A stretch of DNA of 64,000 bases from Hemibagrus wyckioides (GCF_019097595.1 NC_080710.1:664585-728584), one strand, 5' to 3'; shown: positions 1 through 10,970, numbered from the stretch's first letter. Notes: generated from the letters alone by a model not told the origin. Numbers and translations are program-made.

Positions 1-861
1 GGGTCTGTGTGTGTGTTTGTGGGTGTGTGTATATGTACATGGGTCTGTGTGTTTGTGGGTGTGTGTATATGTACATGTGTCTGTGTGTGTGTTTGTGGGT
101 GTGTGTATATGTACATGTGTCTGTGTGTGTGTTTGTGGGTGTGTGTATATGTACATGGGTCTGTGTGTGTGTTTGTGGGTGTGTGTATATGTACATGGGT
201 CTGTGTGTGTGTTTGTGGGTGTGTGTATATGTACATGGGTCTGTGTGTTTGTGGGTGTGTGTATATGTACATGGGTCTGTGTTTGTGGGTGTGTGTATAT
301 GTACATGTGTCTGTGTGTGTGTTTGTGGGTGTGTGTATATGTACATGTGTCTGTGTGTGTGTTTGTGGGTGTGTGTATATGTACATGGGTCTGTGTGTGT
401 GTTTGTGGGTGTGTGTATATGTACATGGGTCTGTGTGTTTGTGGGTGTGTGTATATGTACATGGGTCTGTGTTTGTGGGTGTGTGTATATGTACATGGGT
501 CTGTGTGTGTGTTTGTGGGTGTGTGTATATGTACATGTGTCTGTGTGTGTGTTTGTGGGTGTGTGTATATGTACATGGGTCTGTGTGTGTGTTTGTGGGT
601 GTGTGTATATGTACATGGGTCTGTGTGTGTGTTTGTGGGTGTGTGTATATGTACATGGGTCTGTGTTTGTGGGTGTGTGTATATGTACATGTGTCTGTGT
701 GTGTGTTTGTGGGTGTGTGTATATGTACATGGGTCTGTGTGTGTGTTTGTGGGTGTGTGTATATGTACATGGGTCTGTGTTTCGGGGTGTGTGTATATGT
801 ACATGGGTCTGTGTGTTTCGGGGTGTGTGTATATGTACACGTGTCTGTGTGTGTGTGCGTG
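1..861. repeat. 40-bp GT-rich minisatellite, cut by the left window edge
   Basis: About 21 copies of a roughly 40-bp unit made of a TG run, GTTTGTGGG, another TG run and TATATGTACATG. Units vary by 2-4 bp in the length of the TG run. The array lies inside the last visible intron of phc1. Open frames on all three plus frames are by-products of a repeat without stops. Confidence 0.95.
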
Positions 862-1039
862 TTTGGGGGGGCATTTGGGGCATTATTTGTTCTTAAATTC
901 ATTTAAACTTAAAAATTTAGTGTTGAGTTGAGTGGAGGTGTATCATGAGTTGCTCATCTAAATGGTAACGTTTATAGCCATTTGAAACAGCTGACCTCAC
1001 AGTGTTTTTACCAGAGACTTCTCTCACATTTAAAGACCA

Positions 1040-1245
1040 TTACAGGCTGCAGACTCCTGCAGACTCCTTACAGACATTACAGGCTGCAGACTCCTTACAG
1101 ACATTACAGGCTGCAGACTCCTTACAGACATTACAGGCTGCAGACTCCTTACGGGCATTACCGGCGCCTGCAGACTCCTTACGGGCATTACAGGCGCCTG
1201 CAGACTCCTGCAAGACGCCTTACGGGCATTACAAGCTGCTTACAG
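1040..1245. repeat. Short 27/30-bp tandem repeat
   Basis: About seven units carrying CTGCAGACTCCTTACAG or CTGCAGACTCCTTACGG followed by CATTACAGG; later units add CGC to reach 30 bp. Noncoding, within the phc1 intron. Confidence 0.85.
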
Positions 1246-1685
1246 GCTGATAAAAATGACAGATACCTCCTGGCTGTAGGCACATTAACGTAGACACAGG
1301 TGCTGCCGGTAAACGTCTACACACCTAACACTGAACACAGGGCCTGATGAGTATCCTCTAGTGTTTTTCATGAAATTTATTGATCACTGCTTCTGATGTT
1401 TAATGAATCCTTGGAAAATGGTTTGCTTCCGACTACTCTGACCCAAGACACTGACCCAAGCTTCAAATGCTCTTCTTTTGAAGAGTGATAAAGATCCCAT
1501 TTTATGTGCTTCCTATATGCTGATGTAAAAGTTCTCGCACCTAAAGAGGGTGTTACCCAGTATTATTTCAGAGGAACCAAACAGTTTAATCAAGGGAATT
1601 AATTTATTTTTTATAAAATTAATTTATTTTTTAATACTCGTACTCTTAAATATTATTCACTCAGCACAGTATGAGATTGTGATCT
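1246..1685. other. Intronic stretch with nothing recognised
   Basis: AT-rich, no convincing open frame, no repeat that I recognise, apart from a short direct duplication of an AATTTATTTTTTA-type word near 1600-1635. Confidence 0.5.
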
Positions 1686-1687
1686 GA

Positions 1688-3692
1688 ATGGACGCAGAGA
1701 AAGCTTTTGATAGGGTAGAGTGGGAGTATTTATTTGCTGTATTAAGAAAATTTTACTTTATAGTTTATAGACAAGGCCACCCTTCATCTCCATTTGCCTT
1801 GGCCATTGAACCACTGGTCATTTTGTCGTGATCCTCTACTTTATTTAAGGGTGTCATTCACAATCATCATTGTATGCAGACGATTTATTGCTCTATGTAT
1901 CTGACCCTGTATCTGGTATGCCCGGTATCTTGTCCACTCTTGATACATTCAGCTCCTTCTCTGGATATAAATGACATTTTCAGAAGAGTGAATGTTATCC
2001 AATCAACACAACTGCTTGAACATCTGCACATGGCCTTCAAAATCACTACCTCCGGATATAAGGTGCATGGTATTAACATGACTCGTAGATTTTCAGATCT
2101 ATTTTCTGTAAAGGTCACCACACTCATGACCAAAGAAGTCTGATCTTCAGAGATGGAATAGTCTGGAAGAGTGCTTCATCTCTGATCAGGAAGATAAATG
2201 CTGTTAAAATGAATGTTCTGCCTCAATTTATCTTTTTATTTCTAACAATCCCGGTGTTCCTACCTGAACAGTTCTTTGACTCATTAGATAAAATGATTCA
2301 TTCTCTGGTTTGGTCTGGAGGATCTCCCAGGGTGCGTAAATCATTACTTCAGAGATGCAAGTCCAGTGGTGGTCTGGCATGACCAGAGTTTCAGTTTTAT
2401 TACTGGACATCACACATCCATAAGACATGGTGCTGGGTGGAATCACCTCATTTAGCATGGTGTAAGTAAGAAGCTCAGTCATTTTCTTCCTCATCTTCTG
2501 TATCTGCTCTTACATATTCTTCTCTTCCCATCATGTATGTTAAAAATGCTGTTGTATTTAACACTTTAAAAATCTGGTATCAGTTTAGGAAACATTTGAA
2601 GTTTGTAACTGCTTCTCCTTTAGTTCCACTATCTTACAGTCTTTTTCCTCTTTCATGTCTGGACTCATTTTTGTTCAGTGTAGCATAGTGAAGGTCTACA
2701 CTGTTTTCTTGGCTTATACTCAGAGTGAGTTTTTTAACAGTTTTGCTAATTTATCGTCACTGTATGGACTACATGCTAACCACCTTTCTAGATTTTTTCA
2801 ATTTAGGCATTTTGTGCAAAAATGTTTTCCTTTCCCTCGTCTCCTCCTCTTCAACAGTGGGAAAGTTTGCTTACTTTTAAATCACAACAGAAAGCTGCTG
2901 TTTCTGAGATCTGTAAACATATTCTGGATTTTTGTGATCAAACTTCCTCCAAAACAAAGGCTGCCTGGGAGGAGGGACTGGGACTTCAGCTTGGGGACAA
3001 GTGGTGGGATAGTGGTGTGAGTGGTTTATGTAATGTTTTGGCTCACACTTGCTCAGTTTAAGGTCATTTACAGGGTGCATTTTTCTAAACATAGTCTCAA
3101 ATTTACCCAGACGTTGAGGACAAACATGACAGATGTTCTAACTCACAATGTCACCTGAGTCACGTTTTTTTTTTCTGTCCACGACTATACAATTGCTGGT
3201 CAGGTTATTTAAGTGCAGTGTCCACTATACTGGGAGTACATTTGTGACCCTGACCACTGATTACTCTATTTCTGGACTTCCAGATGAGGAATAACTCATT
3301 TAAACTCTATGCAAAAAGAAGTTATTAGTTTCACATCACTGTCGTCCAGACGTCTCCTTCCCCTACGGTGGACGTCCTCTGTCCCACCTTCTCACTCACA
3401 GTGGCTAAAAGATACAGGGTTATTCCTTAAGCTTAAAATAAATATACAATCAGAGGAAACACTGGCAGGATTTTTAATAAATGGCAACCGTTTCTTTCAC
3501 ATTTCACAGGCCTTCAGGTTCTGCTGGACTAGGTTTTTTTTGTGGTAAAACTTAAGAGTGTGTGTTATATTTGTCACCTGTAATGGGCCAGGAGCCAGGG
3601 TGGGGTGGGAGGGTTTTTTTGTTTGTTCTCTTTATTTCTTTTCTTTATTGTTGGAATATTACTATTAATATTATGCTACCAAAAAAAAAAAT
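1688..3692 (+). mobile_element. Degenerate L1-type LINE, 5'-truncated, ORF2 reverse transcriptase to tail
   Basis: Broken plus-strand translation reads DAEKAFDRVEWEYLF at about 1690-1734 (RT palm), YADDLLLYVSDP at 1873-1908 (the RT catalytic YADD box, intact), and then L1 C-terminal signatures near 2195-2420 (KINAVKMNVLPQF, then SGGSPRVRKSLLQR, then SSGGLA). Several stops and frameshifts and a deletion between the first two motifs show it is dead. A pyrimidine-rich 3' end closes with an A-run at about 3681-3691, which I take as the tail. It sits in the phc1 intron, antisense to the gene. Placement in the L1/Tx1 group is from motif resemblance. Confidence 0.75.
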
Positions 3693-3931
3693 CACACCCT
3701 ACTTACTACATAGTGCACTAATGCAGAATACTCAGCACTCACATATAAAATCAGTCCACGGTGAGCCATCAACAGTGTTTATGCAGCCTATGTAGTGAAC
3801 AGAAATTAAGAGGGTGTGGTTTAGGATGCTTCCTATAGTCACTTTATAGTGAATAGATACATGGTTTGGGACACAGAGGACTGACCTGTCAACAGTGGGT
3901 GTGGTTTGGAGAAAGAGAGAGACAGACTCAC

Positions 3932-4080
3932 AGGAAATGGCTCAGCTCCTTCCTGAATGACGAAGCCTTCGATAAGGTGAGTGAGGACCTGCGGTTTGAC
4001 CACAGCCTGAGGGAGAGGAGCTCGAGGGTGAGGAAGGGACAGTGACAGGGTTGGTGGAGTGGAGAACGCTATGTCAGGAG
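3932..4080 (-). CDS. phc1: phc1 exon 10 with the HD1 motif, last exon in the window
   Basis: Completes the split codon (Ala), then 49 codons ending QAVVKPQVLTHLIEGF and VIQEGAEPFP with donor GTGAGT, phase 0. HD1 is the conserved motif upstream of the FCS finger in Polyhomeotic proteins. The next exon is not found between 1 and 3931. Confidence 0.93.
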
Positions 4081-7000
4081 CTGCAGAGAAAGACAGAGAG
4101 AGAGGCAATAATATTTCTCATGGTGTAGAGGTGTTTTGTAACTCCGAGGTTTTTGACTTATTTTTCAGTTTTTTCCCCAACTGTCCTGACTCACCAGTGT
4201 CCAATGAGGGAGCAGGAGAGAGTGGAGGGGCGGAGTCTGGGACTGGTGGACAGTTCTGGGCAGCGGTTTGTGAGGTCATCTCCCCTGCAACATCTGATTC
4301 TGATTTTCTCTTCAAGGAGCTGATGGCAGGCTTCCCCTGGATCAGGTTGAAGAAGAGACTGACAGCGTGATCATTTAGCACAATAAAAGTTAGATAAGTT
4401 CATCCAAATAACAATTCAACATTAGTATTATTAAAATTATTAATTAAAGATTTATTTATCCAGTTCTAAAATGTTCTATAACTCTAACTATGGCATCGCT
4501 GCCTGACCAACACTGACCTGTGAGGTTCCATTTTGTTCGAACACAGTCTCTCCAGCAGGTGGCGCTACGGTGCCGCTGTGATCTTCATCTGTAGGTTGAA
4601 TCTCAGCAGAAGAGCTGATCTGACTGGGTTCTGTGTTCTGATTGGTCACTTTGAGGCCAGAGCCAGCACTGCCTGTCTCCATAGTGGTTACCATGGTGAC
4701 TGCATTAGAGGTGGAGCTGTGGTTGGGGTTGTGAACGGAGCCGTCCTGCTGGGAGTAGCAGGTCCGGGTCTGTGGGACCGCTACAGCCTGGGAGGTTCCC
4801 AGTGCACCCTGCCTGGAACCGAGCAACTGGACCGGTACGTGGGGGGGGTGGGAAGTGGGAGGAGCCGGGAGGATAGGTGGAGGCTGACGAGGGGGCAGCT
4901 GTGAGGGAAGGCGACCGCTTTGGGCTGTTTTTGGTTGTATGGGGACGGGGCCTGCCATTTTGTCCCCTCCATTCTGCTGCTGCTGCTGAAGTGGCTGCAC
5001 CACCAGTGTCTGGGCCGCCACATTGGGTTTGGGGAAACCCAGAGAGGATGTGGGGACGTTGGAGCTCGGGACCAGGATGTGGGTGACTGTGGCAGCAGGT
5101 GCAAGTCGAGATGGAGAGAGAAGGAGCTGGGAGAGAGGGAGAGAGGGAGAAGAGGAAGAAGAAGAGGAAGAGAGCGAGGAAGAGGTGGAGGAAGGAGGAG
5201 TGGGAAGTTTATTGCTGCTGATCTGCTGAGCTGACGATGAAAACTGCTGTTGCTGCGGCTGCTGAGACTGTGGGCCAAGAGAGAAGGAACCTGAGACACG
5301 AGAAAGAGAGAGAGAGCGAGAGAGATATTTTTAATAAACGATAAATTCAGAATAGAGACGTTTCCTGACACTCAGTGGGCTTCAGGTGGAGAGGATAAGC
5401 TCTGGCTGTGTCCCAATACACATGGTTTAAAGGGTAATTAGGAAGACAGAAGGGGCGGAGCCATGTGCCACAGAGGTCCATTTCAATGTGGGTTTAGGGC
5501 AAAGTGTTAGCTATGACACGGTCCTGTCCTACACACCTGCAGCTACTGTGTAGTTCACTACAGAGTGTACAGGGTGCAGAGCCTTTAAACTATAAATACA
5601 TAAACATGGACTTACTCGGGTCCTTCCTGTCAGGATATTCAGTCTTAACGGCGGTCACACGGGGGGCAGAAGCACAGCGCAGGGCGAGATTCTGCACCTG
5701 GGGTACATGAGGTCGGAGTGCGGTAGTTAATTAATGAAAGATGTCGAAATGGACCATGCAGTTCACAAGGTCAGGGTGTGTTTGGGGGTGATGGGGGTCA
5801 ATCCAGGGGGGGCGGGGGTAGGTAGAGGGAGCAGGAGGTCTTACCTGGTCACTATCGGACTGGTAACTGGAAGTTGTGGGCGGGACTTCCTGTTGCTGCT
5901 GCTGTTGTTGCTGAGGCTGCTGTTGCTGGGCAACCGTTGCCACAGCGGCTGTTGCCGTGCCGCCAGGCATGAAGATGAGCTGAGGAGCCCTTAGTGAGCG
6001 ATTCACCTGAGAGAGAGAGATTATAAACACATTACTACACAGAAGCACTAAAACCTAATAAACTTTATTTACAGTTCAAGAATAACATGAATTCAATTTT
6101 TCATAACTTACTCTCAGGTACATCTGTCCCTGACCTGCTGAGTTCCCACCCAGCAACACTGATTGGCTAAGAGCAGATGATGTCACAGATGTTGCAGGGC
6201 CCACTGGGCGGGGGTTGGTCATGGTCCCGCCCCCTGAAGTGCTGCTTAAATTACCCTGATTATGGAAATATTTGTTAATGTGACGGAAAAAAAAGACATA
6301 ACACCTAAAAACACAACTTAAATCAGAACACAGACACAAACACCTGAACAGGTGCAGTTACAGGTGCTGTAATGTAACTGCAGTAAAACTAAGCAGCATG
6401 AGGAAACAATTAAAAGACTGGAGTATTCAGTGGAAGTGTATCAGTTACTCCACACTAACACGTGTTCAGTGGAGGTGTTTGAGTTTGTGGGCGTGTATCA
6501 GGTGGAGGTGTTTTGGAGTGAGTTTGTGGGCGTGTATCAGGTGGAGGTGTTTTGGAGTGAGTTTGTGGGCGTGTATCAGGTGGAGGTGTTTTGGAGTGAG
6601 GTTGTGGGCGTGTATCAGGTGGAGGTGTTTTGGAGTGAGTTTGTGGGCGTGTATCAGGTGGAGGTGTTTTGGAGTGAGTTTGTGGGCGTGTATCAGGTGG
6701 AGGTGTTTTGGAGTGAGTTTGTGGGCGTGTATCAGGTGGAGGTGTTTTGGAGTGAGTTTGTGGGCGTGTATCAGGTGGAGGTGTTTTGGAGTGAGTTTGT
6801 GGGCGTGTATCAGGTGGAGGTGTTTTGGAGTGAGTTTGTGGGCGTGTATCAGGTGGAGGTGTTTTGGAGTGAGTTTGTGGGCGTGTATCAGGTGGAGGTG
6901 TTTTGGAGTGAGGTTGTGGGCGTGTATCAGGTGGAGGTGTTTTGGAGTGAGTTTGTGGGCGTGTATCAGGTGGAGGTGTTTTGGAGTGAGTTTGTGGGCG

Positions 7001-8769
7001 TGTATCAGGTGGAGGTGTTTTGGAGTGAGGTTGTGGGCGTGTATCAGGTGGAGGTGTTTTGGAGTGAGTTTGTGGGCGTGTATCAGGTGGAGGTGTTTTG
7101 GAGTGAGGTTGTGGGCGTGTATCAGGTGGAGGTGTTTTGGAGTGAGGTTGTGGGCGTGTATCAGGTGGAGTTGTTTTGGAGTGAGGTTGTGGGCGTGTAT
7201 CAGGTGGAGTTGTTTTGGAGTGAGGTTGTGGGCGTGTATCAGGTGGAGGTGTTTTGGAGTGAGTTTGTGGGCGTGTATCAGGTGGAGGTGTTTTGGAGTG
7301 AGTTTGTGGGCGTGTATCAGGTGGAGTTGTTTTGGAGTGAGGTTGTGGGCGTGTATCAGGTGGAGGTGTTTTGGAGTGAGTTTGTGGGCGTGTATCAGGT
7401 GGAGGTGTTTTGGAGTGAGTTTGTGGGCGTGTATCAGGTGGAGGTGTTTTGGAGTGAGTTTGTGGGCGTGTATCAGGTGGAGGTGTTTTGGAGTGAGTTT
7501 GTGGGCGTGTATCAGGTGGAGGTGTTTTGGAGTGAGTTTGTGGGCGTGTATCAGGTGGAGGTGTTTTGGAGTGAGTTTGTGGGCGTGTATCAGGTGGAGG
7601 GTGTTTTGGAGTGAGTTTGTGGGCGTGTATCAGGTGGAGGTGTTTTGGAGTGAGTTTGTGGGCGTGTATCAGGTGGAGGTGTTTTGGAGTGAGGTTGTGG
7701 GCGTGTATCAGGTGGAGGTGTTTTTGGAGTGAGTTTGTGGGCGTGTATCAGGTGGAGGTGTTTTGGAGTGAGTTTGTGGGCGTGTATCAGGTGGAGGTGT
7801 TTTTGGAGTGAGTTTGTGGGCGTGTATCAGGTGGAGGTGTTTTGGAGTGAGTTTGTGGGCGTGTATCAGGTGGAGGTGTTTTGGAGTGAGTTTGTGGGCG
7901 TGTATCAGGTGGAGTTGTTTTGGAGTGAGTTTGTGGGCGTGTATCAGGTGGAGGTGTTTTGGAGTGAGTTTGTGGGCGTGTATCAGGTGGAGGTGTTTTG
8001 GAGTGAGGTTGTGGGCGTGTTCAGCTGCGAGAGACGTACTGTACACTGTGCGGTGCTCACTGCAGACACGCTGGTGTTTGGAGAACTGGACTGTCGACTG
8101 GCAGCAAGAGTGGCCTAAATATAACACAATAACCCCAGATCAGTTATTCCTGTACAGAGTCCTACACTTCAGTGTACCTGAGAACACACCTGAGATTACA
8201 GCACATTATTCACAACACTCTATAACACACACAGCTACAGGTACATCAACTGACAATGAAGTTAACTGAGGTACAGGAGACTCATTTACATACAGGAAAA
8301 AAACTAAATCAATGAGGTAAAAGGGGTAAAAGAGGCAAAGGGGTAAAAGAGGTAAATGGGGTAAAGAGGGTAAAGGAGGTTAAAGTAGGTAAATGAGGTA
8401 AAAGGGGTAAATAAGATAAAGGGGGCAAAGGGGGTAAAAGAAGTAAAAGAGATAAAGGGGGTTAAAGGAGTAAAAAGGTGAAAGAGGAAAAAGAAGTAAA
8501 GGAGGTAAATAAGATAAAGGGAGCAAATGGGGTAAAAGAGGTAAAGGGGTAAACAAAGGTAAAGGAGGTAAAAGAAGTAAAGGGGGTAAAGGGAGTAAAT
8601 GAGGTAAATGAAGTAAAAGAGGTAAAGGGGGTAAAAGAGGTAAGAGAAGGTCTGACCTGCTGCACGGCGGCGAGGTTGTGAAGCTGAGCACTGTTAATCT
8701 GCTGTTGAAGCATCAGCTGCTGGAAATACTGAGCTGCGTTCGGCTGTCGCTGTAGAGCCTGCAGAGCCT

Positions 8770-8813
<44 letters not shown>

Positions 8814-9417
8814 CTTGTGAAAGTGAGGAACATGTGATGATGAAAGGTGATGATCAGGAGAGCAGCTGTCCTTCGGGGAGCCTTTAATAAAGTACATCAC
8901 TGTGTGTGTACCTGAGATAAGCCCCACCCACCTCACTCATGACATCACAGGCAGAAGAGCAGAGAAATATTCAGTGACATGTTTTTATAAATAAATATAA
9001 ACGTCCATCTCTAAACATCAGCTGATATTTCACTCGCTGCGAGAGCACTGAAAAATGTACACACACACGGTGAAGGGAGCGTATCATACGGACACGCGAC
9101 ACACGTGTGTTAGCCACGTTATTTATCACACACACACACACACACAGGGGTTAGAGTGAGGCTATTAACACTGAGTTACTGCTGTAATAACACCTTGTAT
9201 AACCTAATCATAAACACCTCTGAGACATGGCACTCACACATCTGCATCACATGTGCCGGGTGATGGAGAGAGAGTGTGTGTGTTTCACCTGTACAGCTTG
9301 TCTCTCATACAGAGACATCTGAGAGATCTGTGCAGGTCGAGTGTTTCCCCCGGAGCTTGTAGCACCGCTGCTGCTGCTGGACGAACCTGAGCTGCTCTGA
9401 TCCTCTGACTGCTCCAT
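3932..9417 (-). CDS. phc1: Polyhomeotic homolog 1 (Polycomb PRC1 subunit), 5' part, nine coding exons
   Basis: Polyhomeotic proteins are subunits of the canonical PRC1 chromatin-silencing complex in the nucleus. Nine exons join in frame, all with AG/GT borders: 9417-9289, 8767-8657, 8114-8040, 6255-6112, 6006-5845, 5697-5616, 5290-4518, 4336-4195 and 4080-3932, giving 589 codons. Diagnostic stretches are QMSLYERQAVQ, then ALQALQRQPNAAQYFQQ, then ATLAASRQ, then SPNTS, QSVLLG, QMYLR, VQNLALR, AAQTLVVQPL, and the HD1 motif VLTHLIEGFVIQEGAEPFP at the visible end. The SLYERQAVQALQALQ start fits PHC1 better than PHC2 or PHC3 as I know them. The Met at 9417 is the first ATG of its exon. The FCS zinc finger and SAM exons are missing and should lie left of the window. 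The large glutamine-rich segment of mammalian PHC1 is much reduced. Exon borders were read by eye. Confidence 0.93.
4195..4336 (-). CDS. phc1: phc1 exon 9
   Basis: 47 codons plus one base, GKPAISSLKRKSESD to PAPSLDT. The LKRKSES stretch resembles the basic, KRKADSE-like patch before HD1 in PHC1. Acceptor ATCCAG, donor GTGAGT. Confidence 0.88.
4518..5290 (-). CDS. phc1: phc1 exon 8, large low-complexity exon
   Basis: 257 full codons after the split Ser: a Gln-rich start, a long Ser run, then AAQTLVVQPLQQQQQ, Pro-rich sequence with HVPVQLLGSRQ, and a Ser/Thr-rich end. Donor GTCAGT. The plus strand also shows open frames here; these are shadows of the low-complexity coding sequence. Confidence 0.92.
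5616..5697 (-). CDS. phc1: phc1 exon 7
   Basis: 27 codons plus one base, VQNLALR to EYPDRKDP, acceptor CCCCAG, donor GTAAGT. VQNLA is a conserved PHC word. The split codon is completed by the next exon to give Ser. Confidence 0.88.
5845..6006 (-). CDS. phc1: phc1 exon 6, polyglutamine segment
   Basis: 54 codons, phase 0, VNRSLRAPQLIFMP followed by two glutamine runs and then SYQSDSDQ; donor GTAAGA. The CAG/CAA mixture suggests a stabilised polyQ rather than a pure repeat. Confidence 0.92.
6112..6255 (-). CDS. phc1: phc1 exon 5
   Basis: 48 codons, phase 0, GNLSSTS through SQSVLLGG to QMYLR; acceptor AATCAG, donor GTAAGT. QSVLLG and QMYLR are conserved PHC words. Confidence 0.92.
6463..8022. 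repeat. 39-bp minisatellite in a phc1 intron
   Basis: About 40 head-to-tail copies with few changes (GAGTTTGTGG or GAGGTTGTGG, GTGGAGGTG or GTGGAGTTG). Three single-base insertions (near 7600, 7720 and 7800) shift phase. Because 39 is a multiple of three it gives long open frames reading WACIRWRCFGVSL or FVGVYQVEVFWSE; I do not regard these as proteins. The array ends about 18 bp from the splice donor of phc1 exon 4. Confidence 0.97.
8040..8114 (-). CDS. phc1: phc1 exon 4, beside the 39-bp minisatellite
   Basis: 25 codons, phase 0 at both ends, reading ATLAASRQSSSPNTS and then SVSAVSTAQ-like sequence. It matches the PHC1 segment that follows LAAVQQ in other vertebrates. Acceptor ATTTAG before 8114; donor GTACGT at 8039. 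The correct frame here is masked by longer spurious open frames running into the minisatellite. Confidence 0.8.
8310..8648. repeat. Purine-rich GGTAAA-type imperfect array
   Basis: Irregular repetition of GGTAAA, GGGGTAAA and AGAGGTAAA over about 340 bp, abutting phc1 exon 3 on its donor side. On the gene strand it is pyrimidine-rich (TTTACC). Confidence 0.85.
8657..8767 (-). CDS. phc1: phc1 exon 3
   Basis: 37 codons, phase 0 at both ends, from ALQALQRQPNAAQYFQQ to LAAVQQ, with donor GTCAGA. A (CA)n run adjoins the acceptor (8769-8812), so the polypyrimidine tract is a TG repeat on the gene strand. Confidence 0.92.
8769..8812. repeat. (CA)n microsatellite
   Basis: About 21 dinucleotide units directly outside the acceptor of phc1 exon 3. 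Another (CA)n of about 10 units is at 9128-9147. Confidence 0.95.
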
Positions 9418-9439
9418 GCTGGACCGTGATGGAGCTCCA
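9289..9439 (-). CDS. phc1: phc1 exon 2 (start codon exon)
   Basis: Acceptor at 9441-9440, a 22-base leader, ATG at 9417-9415, then 43 codons of Ser/Gly-rich sequence ending SLYERQAVQ, followed by donor GTGAAA. Phase 0 at the 3' end. Only 9417-9289 is coding. Confidence 0.88.
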
Positions 9440-9484
9440 CTACACACACACAAATAAATCCAGCTGAATAAAAAAATAAATTTT

Positions 9485-9538
9485 ACGTATTTTACACACA
9501 CACACACGTGTGTGTGTGTGTGTGTGTGTAAAATACGT
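9485..9538. repeat. Palindromic (CA)n/(TG)n with flanking inverted arms
   Basis: ACGTATTTTA followed by a CA run, then a TG run and TAAAATACGT. The unique arms outside the dinucleotide runs are exact inverted copies, so the whole 54 bp can form a hairpin or cruciform. Confidence 0.9.
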
Positions 9539-9889
9539 GTTGGGCGCGCGCTGGTTTATGTTGAACGTCATTCAGTGTATCCTCCGTCGGAACTGTGCAC
9601 TTTATCTACTGCAGGTCTACTCTAGATATTCTGTTATATTCTTAATTTACTTCATTTTCATCATGTGATGTTATAATTAATATAAATGCACATCCCGTGT
9701 GTGTGTGTCTGCTGATATTCGGTAGTCATAAACAATCATAAATAAACTCTATAAATTAATAGAAATAAATCTCTACAGGACTGACAGTGTGATTATAAAC
9801 TCTGTTAATGTCATGATATTCTTATTGTTATTATTATTGTCTATAACGTGTTTCTGCTGCAGTTAGATAGAGTGCGCTTGGTAAAAGTT

Positions 9890-10590
9890 AGCACCGCTAG
9901 CCTGCTCCGGCAGAAAGTTAGCATTAGCCTACTGCAGCTGAAAGTTAGCACGTCTAGCCTGCTCCGGCTAAAGTAAAGAGTATTAGCATACTAATTAGCA
10001 TTAGCCTGCTCCAGTCGAAAGTTAGCAACGCTAGTCTGCTCCAGCCGAAAGCTAGCATTAAACTGCTACAGCTGAAAGGTAGCACAGTTAGCCCGCTCCA
10101 GCTGAAAGCTAGCATTAGCCTGCTGCAGCTAAAAGTTAGCATAGTTAGCCCGAGCAGAAAGTTAGCATTAGCTTACTCCAGCAAAAAGTTAGCATTAGAC
10201 TGCTCTAGCTGAAAGTTAGCACAGTTAGCCTGCTCTAGCTGAAAGTTAGCATTGGCCTGCTCTAGCTGAAAGTTAGCACAGTTAGCCTGCTCCAGCTGAA
10301 AGTTAGCATTGGCCTGCTCTAGCTGAAAGTTAGCACAGTTAGCCTGCTCCAGCTGAAAGTTAGCATTGGCCTGCTCCAGCTGAAAGTTAGCATTGGCCTG
10401 CTCCAGCTGAAAGTTAGCATTGGCCTGCTCCAGCTGAAAGTTAGCATTGGCCTGCTCTAGCTGAAAGTTAGCACAGTTAGCCTGCTCCAGCTGAAAGTTA
10501 GCATTGGCCTACTCCAGGTGAAAGTTAGCATTAGCCTGCTCCAGCTGAAAGTTAGCACAGTTAGCCTGCTCCAGCTAGCTGGCTAACTGT
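9890..10590. repeat. 27/30-bp imperfect minisatellite in phc1 intron 1
   Basis: About 24 units built on GAAAGTTAGCATTGGCCTGC plus TCCAGCT, alternating with 30-bp units carrying GCACAGTTAGCCTGC. It begins as degenerate copies near 9890 and is more uniform from 10180 on. Confidence 0.92.
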
Positions 10591-10618
10591 GAAGAGCCGA
10601 GGAGTGTAAGGTTTGTAC

Positions 10619-10800
10619 CTGACCGCGACGCGCTGTGTGTGCGGGACTCTCCTCCTCCCCTGTAGTGAAGGTGATGTCGGAGGCGGAGGCGGAGTCGGGA
10701 GGCGGAGACGGGAGGCGGGGCTTCTTCTCTTATTTAATCAACTTTGTTTTGTTTTATCAGACTTTCTTGAAAAAAAAAATCTCATAGAAAACCCGTAGCC
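10619..10800 (-). other. phc1: Probable noncoding first exon of phc1
   Basis: On the minus strand a GC-rich stretch ends GCGGTCAG followed by a GTACAA donor at 10618. No ATG opens a matching frame, and the start codon lies in the next exon. The extent towards the promoter is a guess. Confidence 0.4.
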
Positions 10801-10890
10801 CGAGACGCTAGAAGCCCCGCCCACTCTCACTGTTTACAATTCTACTTCCGGTGCCAAACACGACGTCACATTCGTGCGTGGCCTACTTCC
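10690..10890 (-). promoter_or_regulatory. Probable phc1 promoter (GC boxes, ETS site, CRE-like site)
   Basis: GCCCCGCCC near 10814-10822 and repeated GGCGGAG/GGCGGGGC boxes near 10680-10720, ACTTCCGG at 10844-10851 (ETS/GABPA type on the minus strand) and GACGTCA at 10862-10868. No strong TATA box. This looks like a CpG-type housekeeping promoter and is where one is expected for phc1. Confidence 0.5.
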
Positions 10891-10964
10891 AAAGTTTTAT
10901 TTGTGCTTTATTTTTCCTAACACAACTTTATTTAAATAAACTTTATAAATGACAGAGCTGATCT

Positions 10965-10970
10965 TTACAG

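Noticed and set aside
7..931. Three overlapping open frames of about 300 codons (Cys/Val/Gly/Tyr rich)
   Set aside because: All three frames of one GT-rich minisatellite are open; composition follows the repeat, and there is no start context or domain.
982..1293. Open frames over the 27/30-bp repeat
   Set aside because: They follow the repeat period; no support outside the array.
4533..5234. Plus-strand open frames antisense to phc1 exon 8
   Set aside because: Shadows of a low-complexity coding exon; splice sites and PHC words are on the minus strand.
6398..8269. Open frames of up to 444 codons over the 39-bp array
   Set aside because: 39 bp is a multiple of three without stops; frames lie in a phc1 intron and hide the real exon 4 on the other strand.
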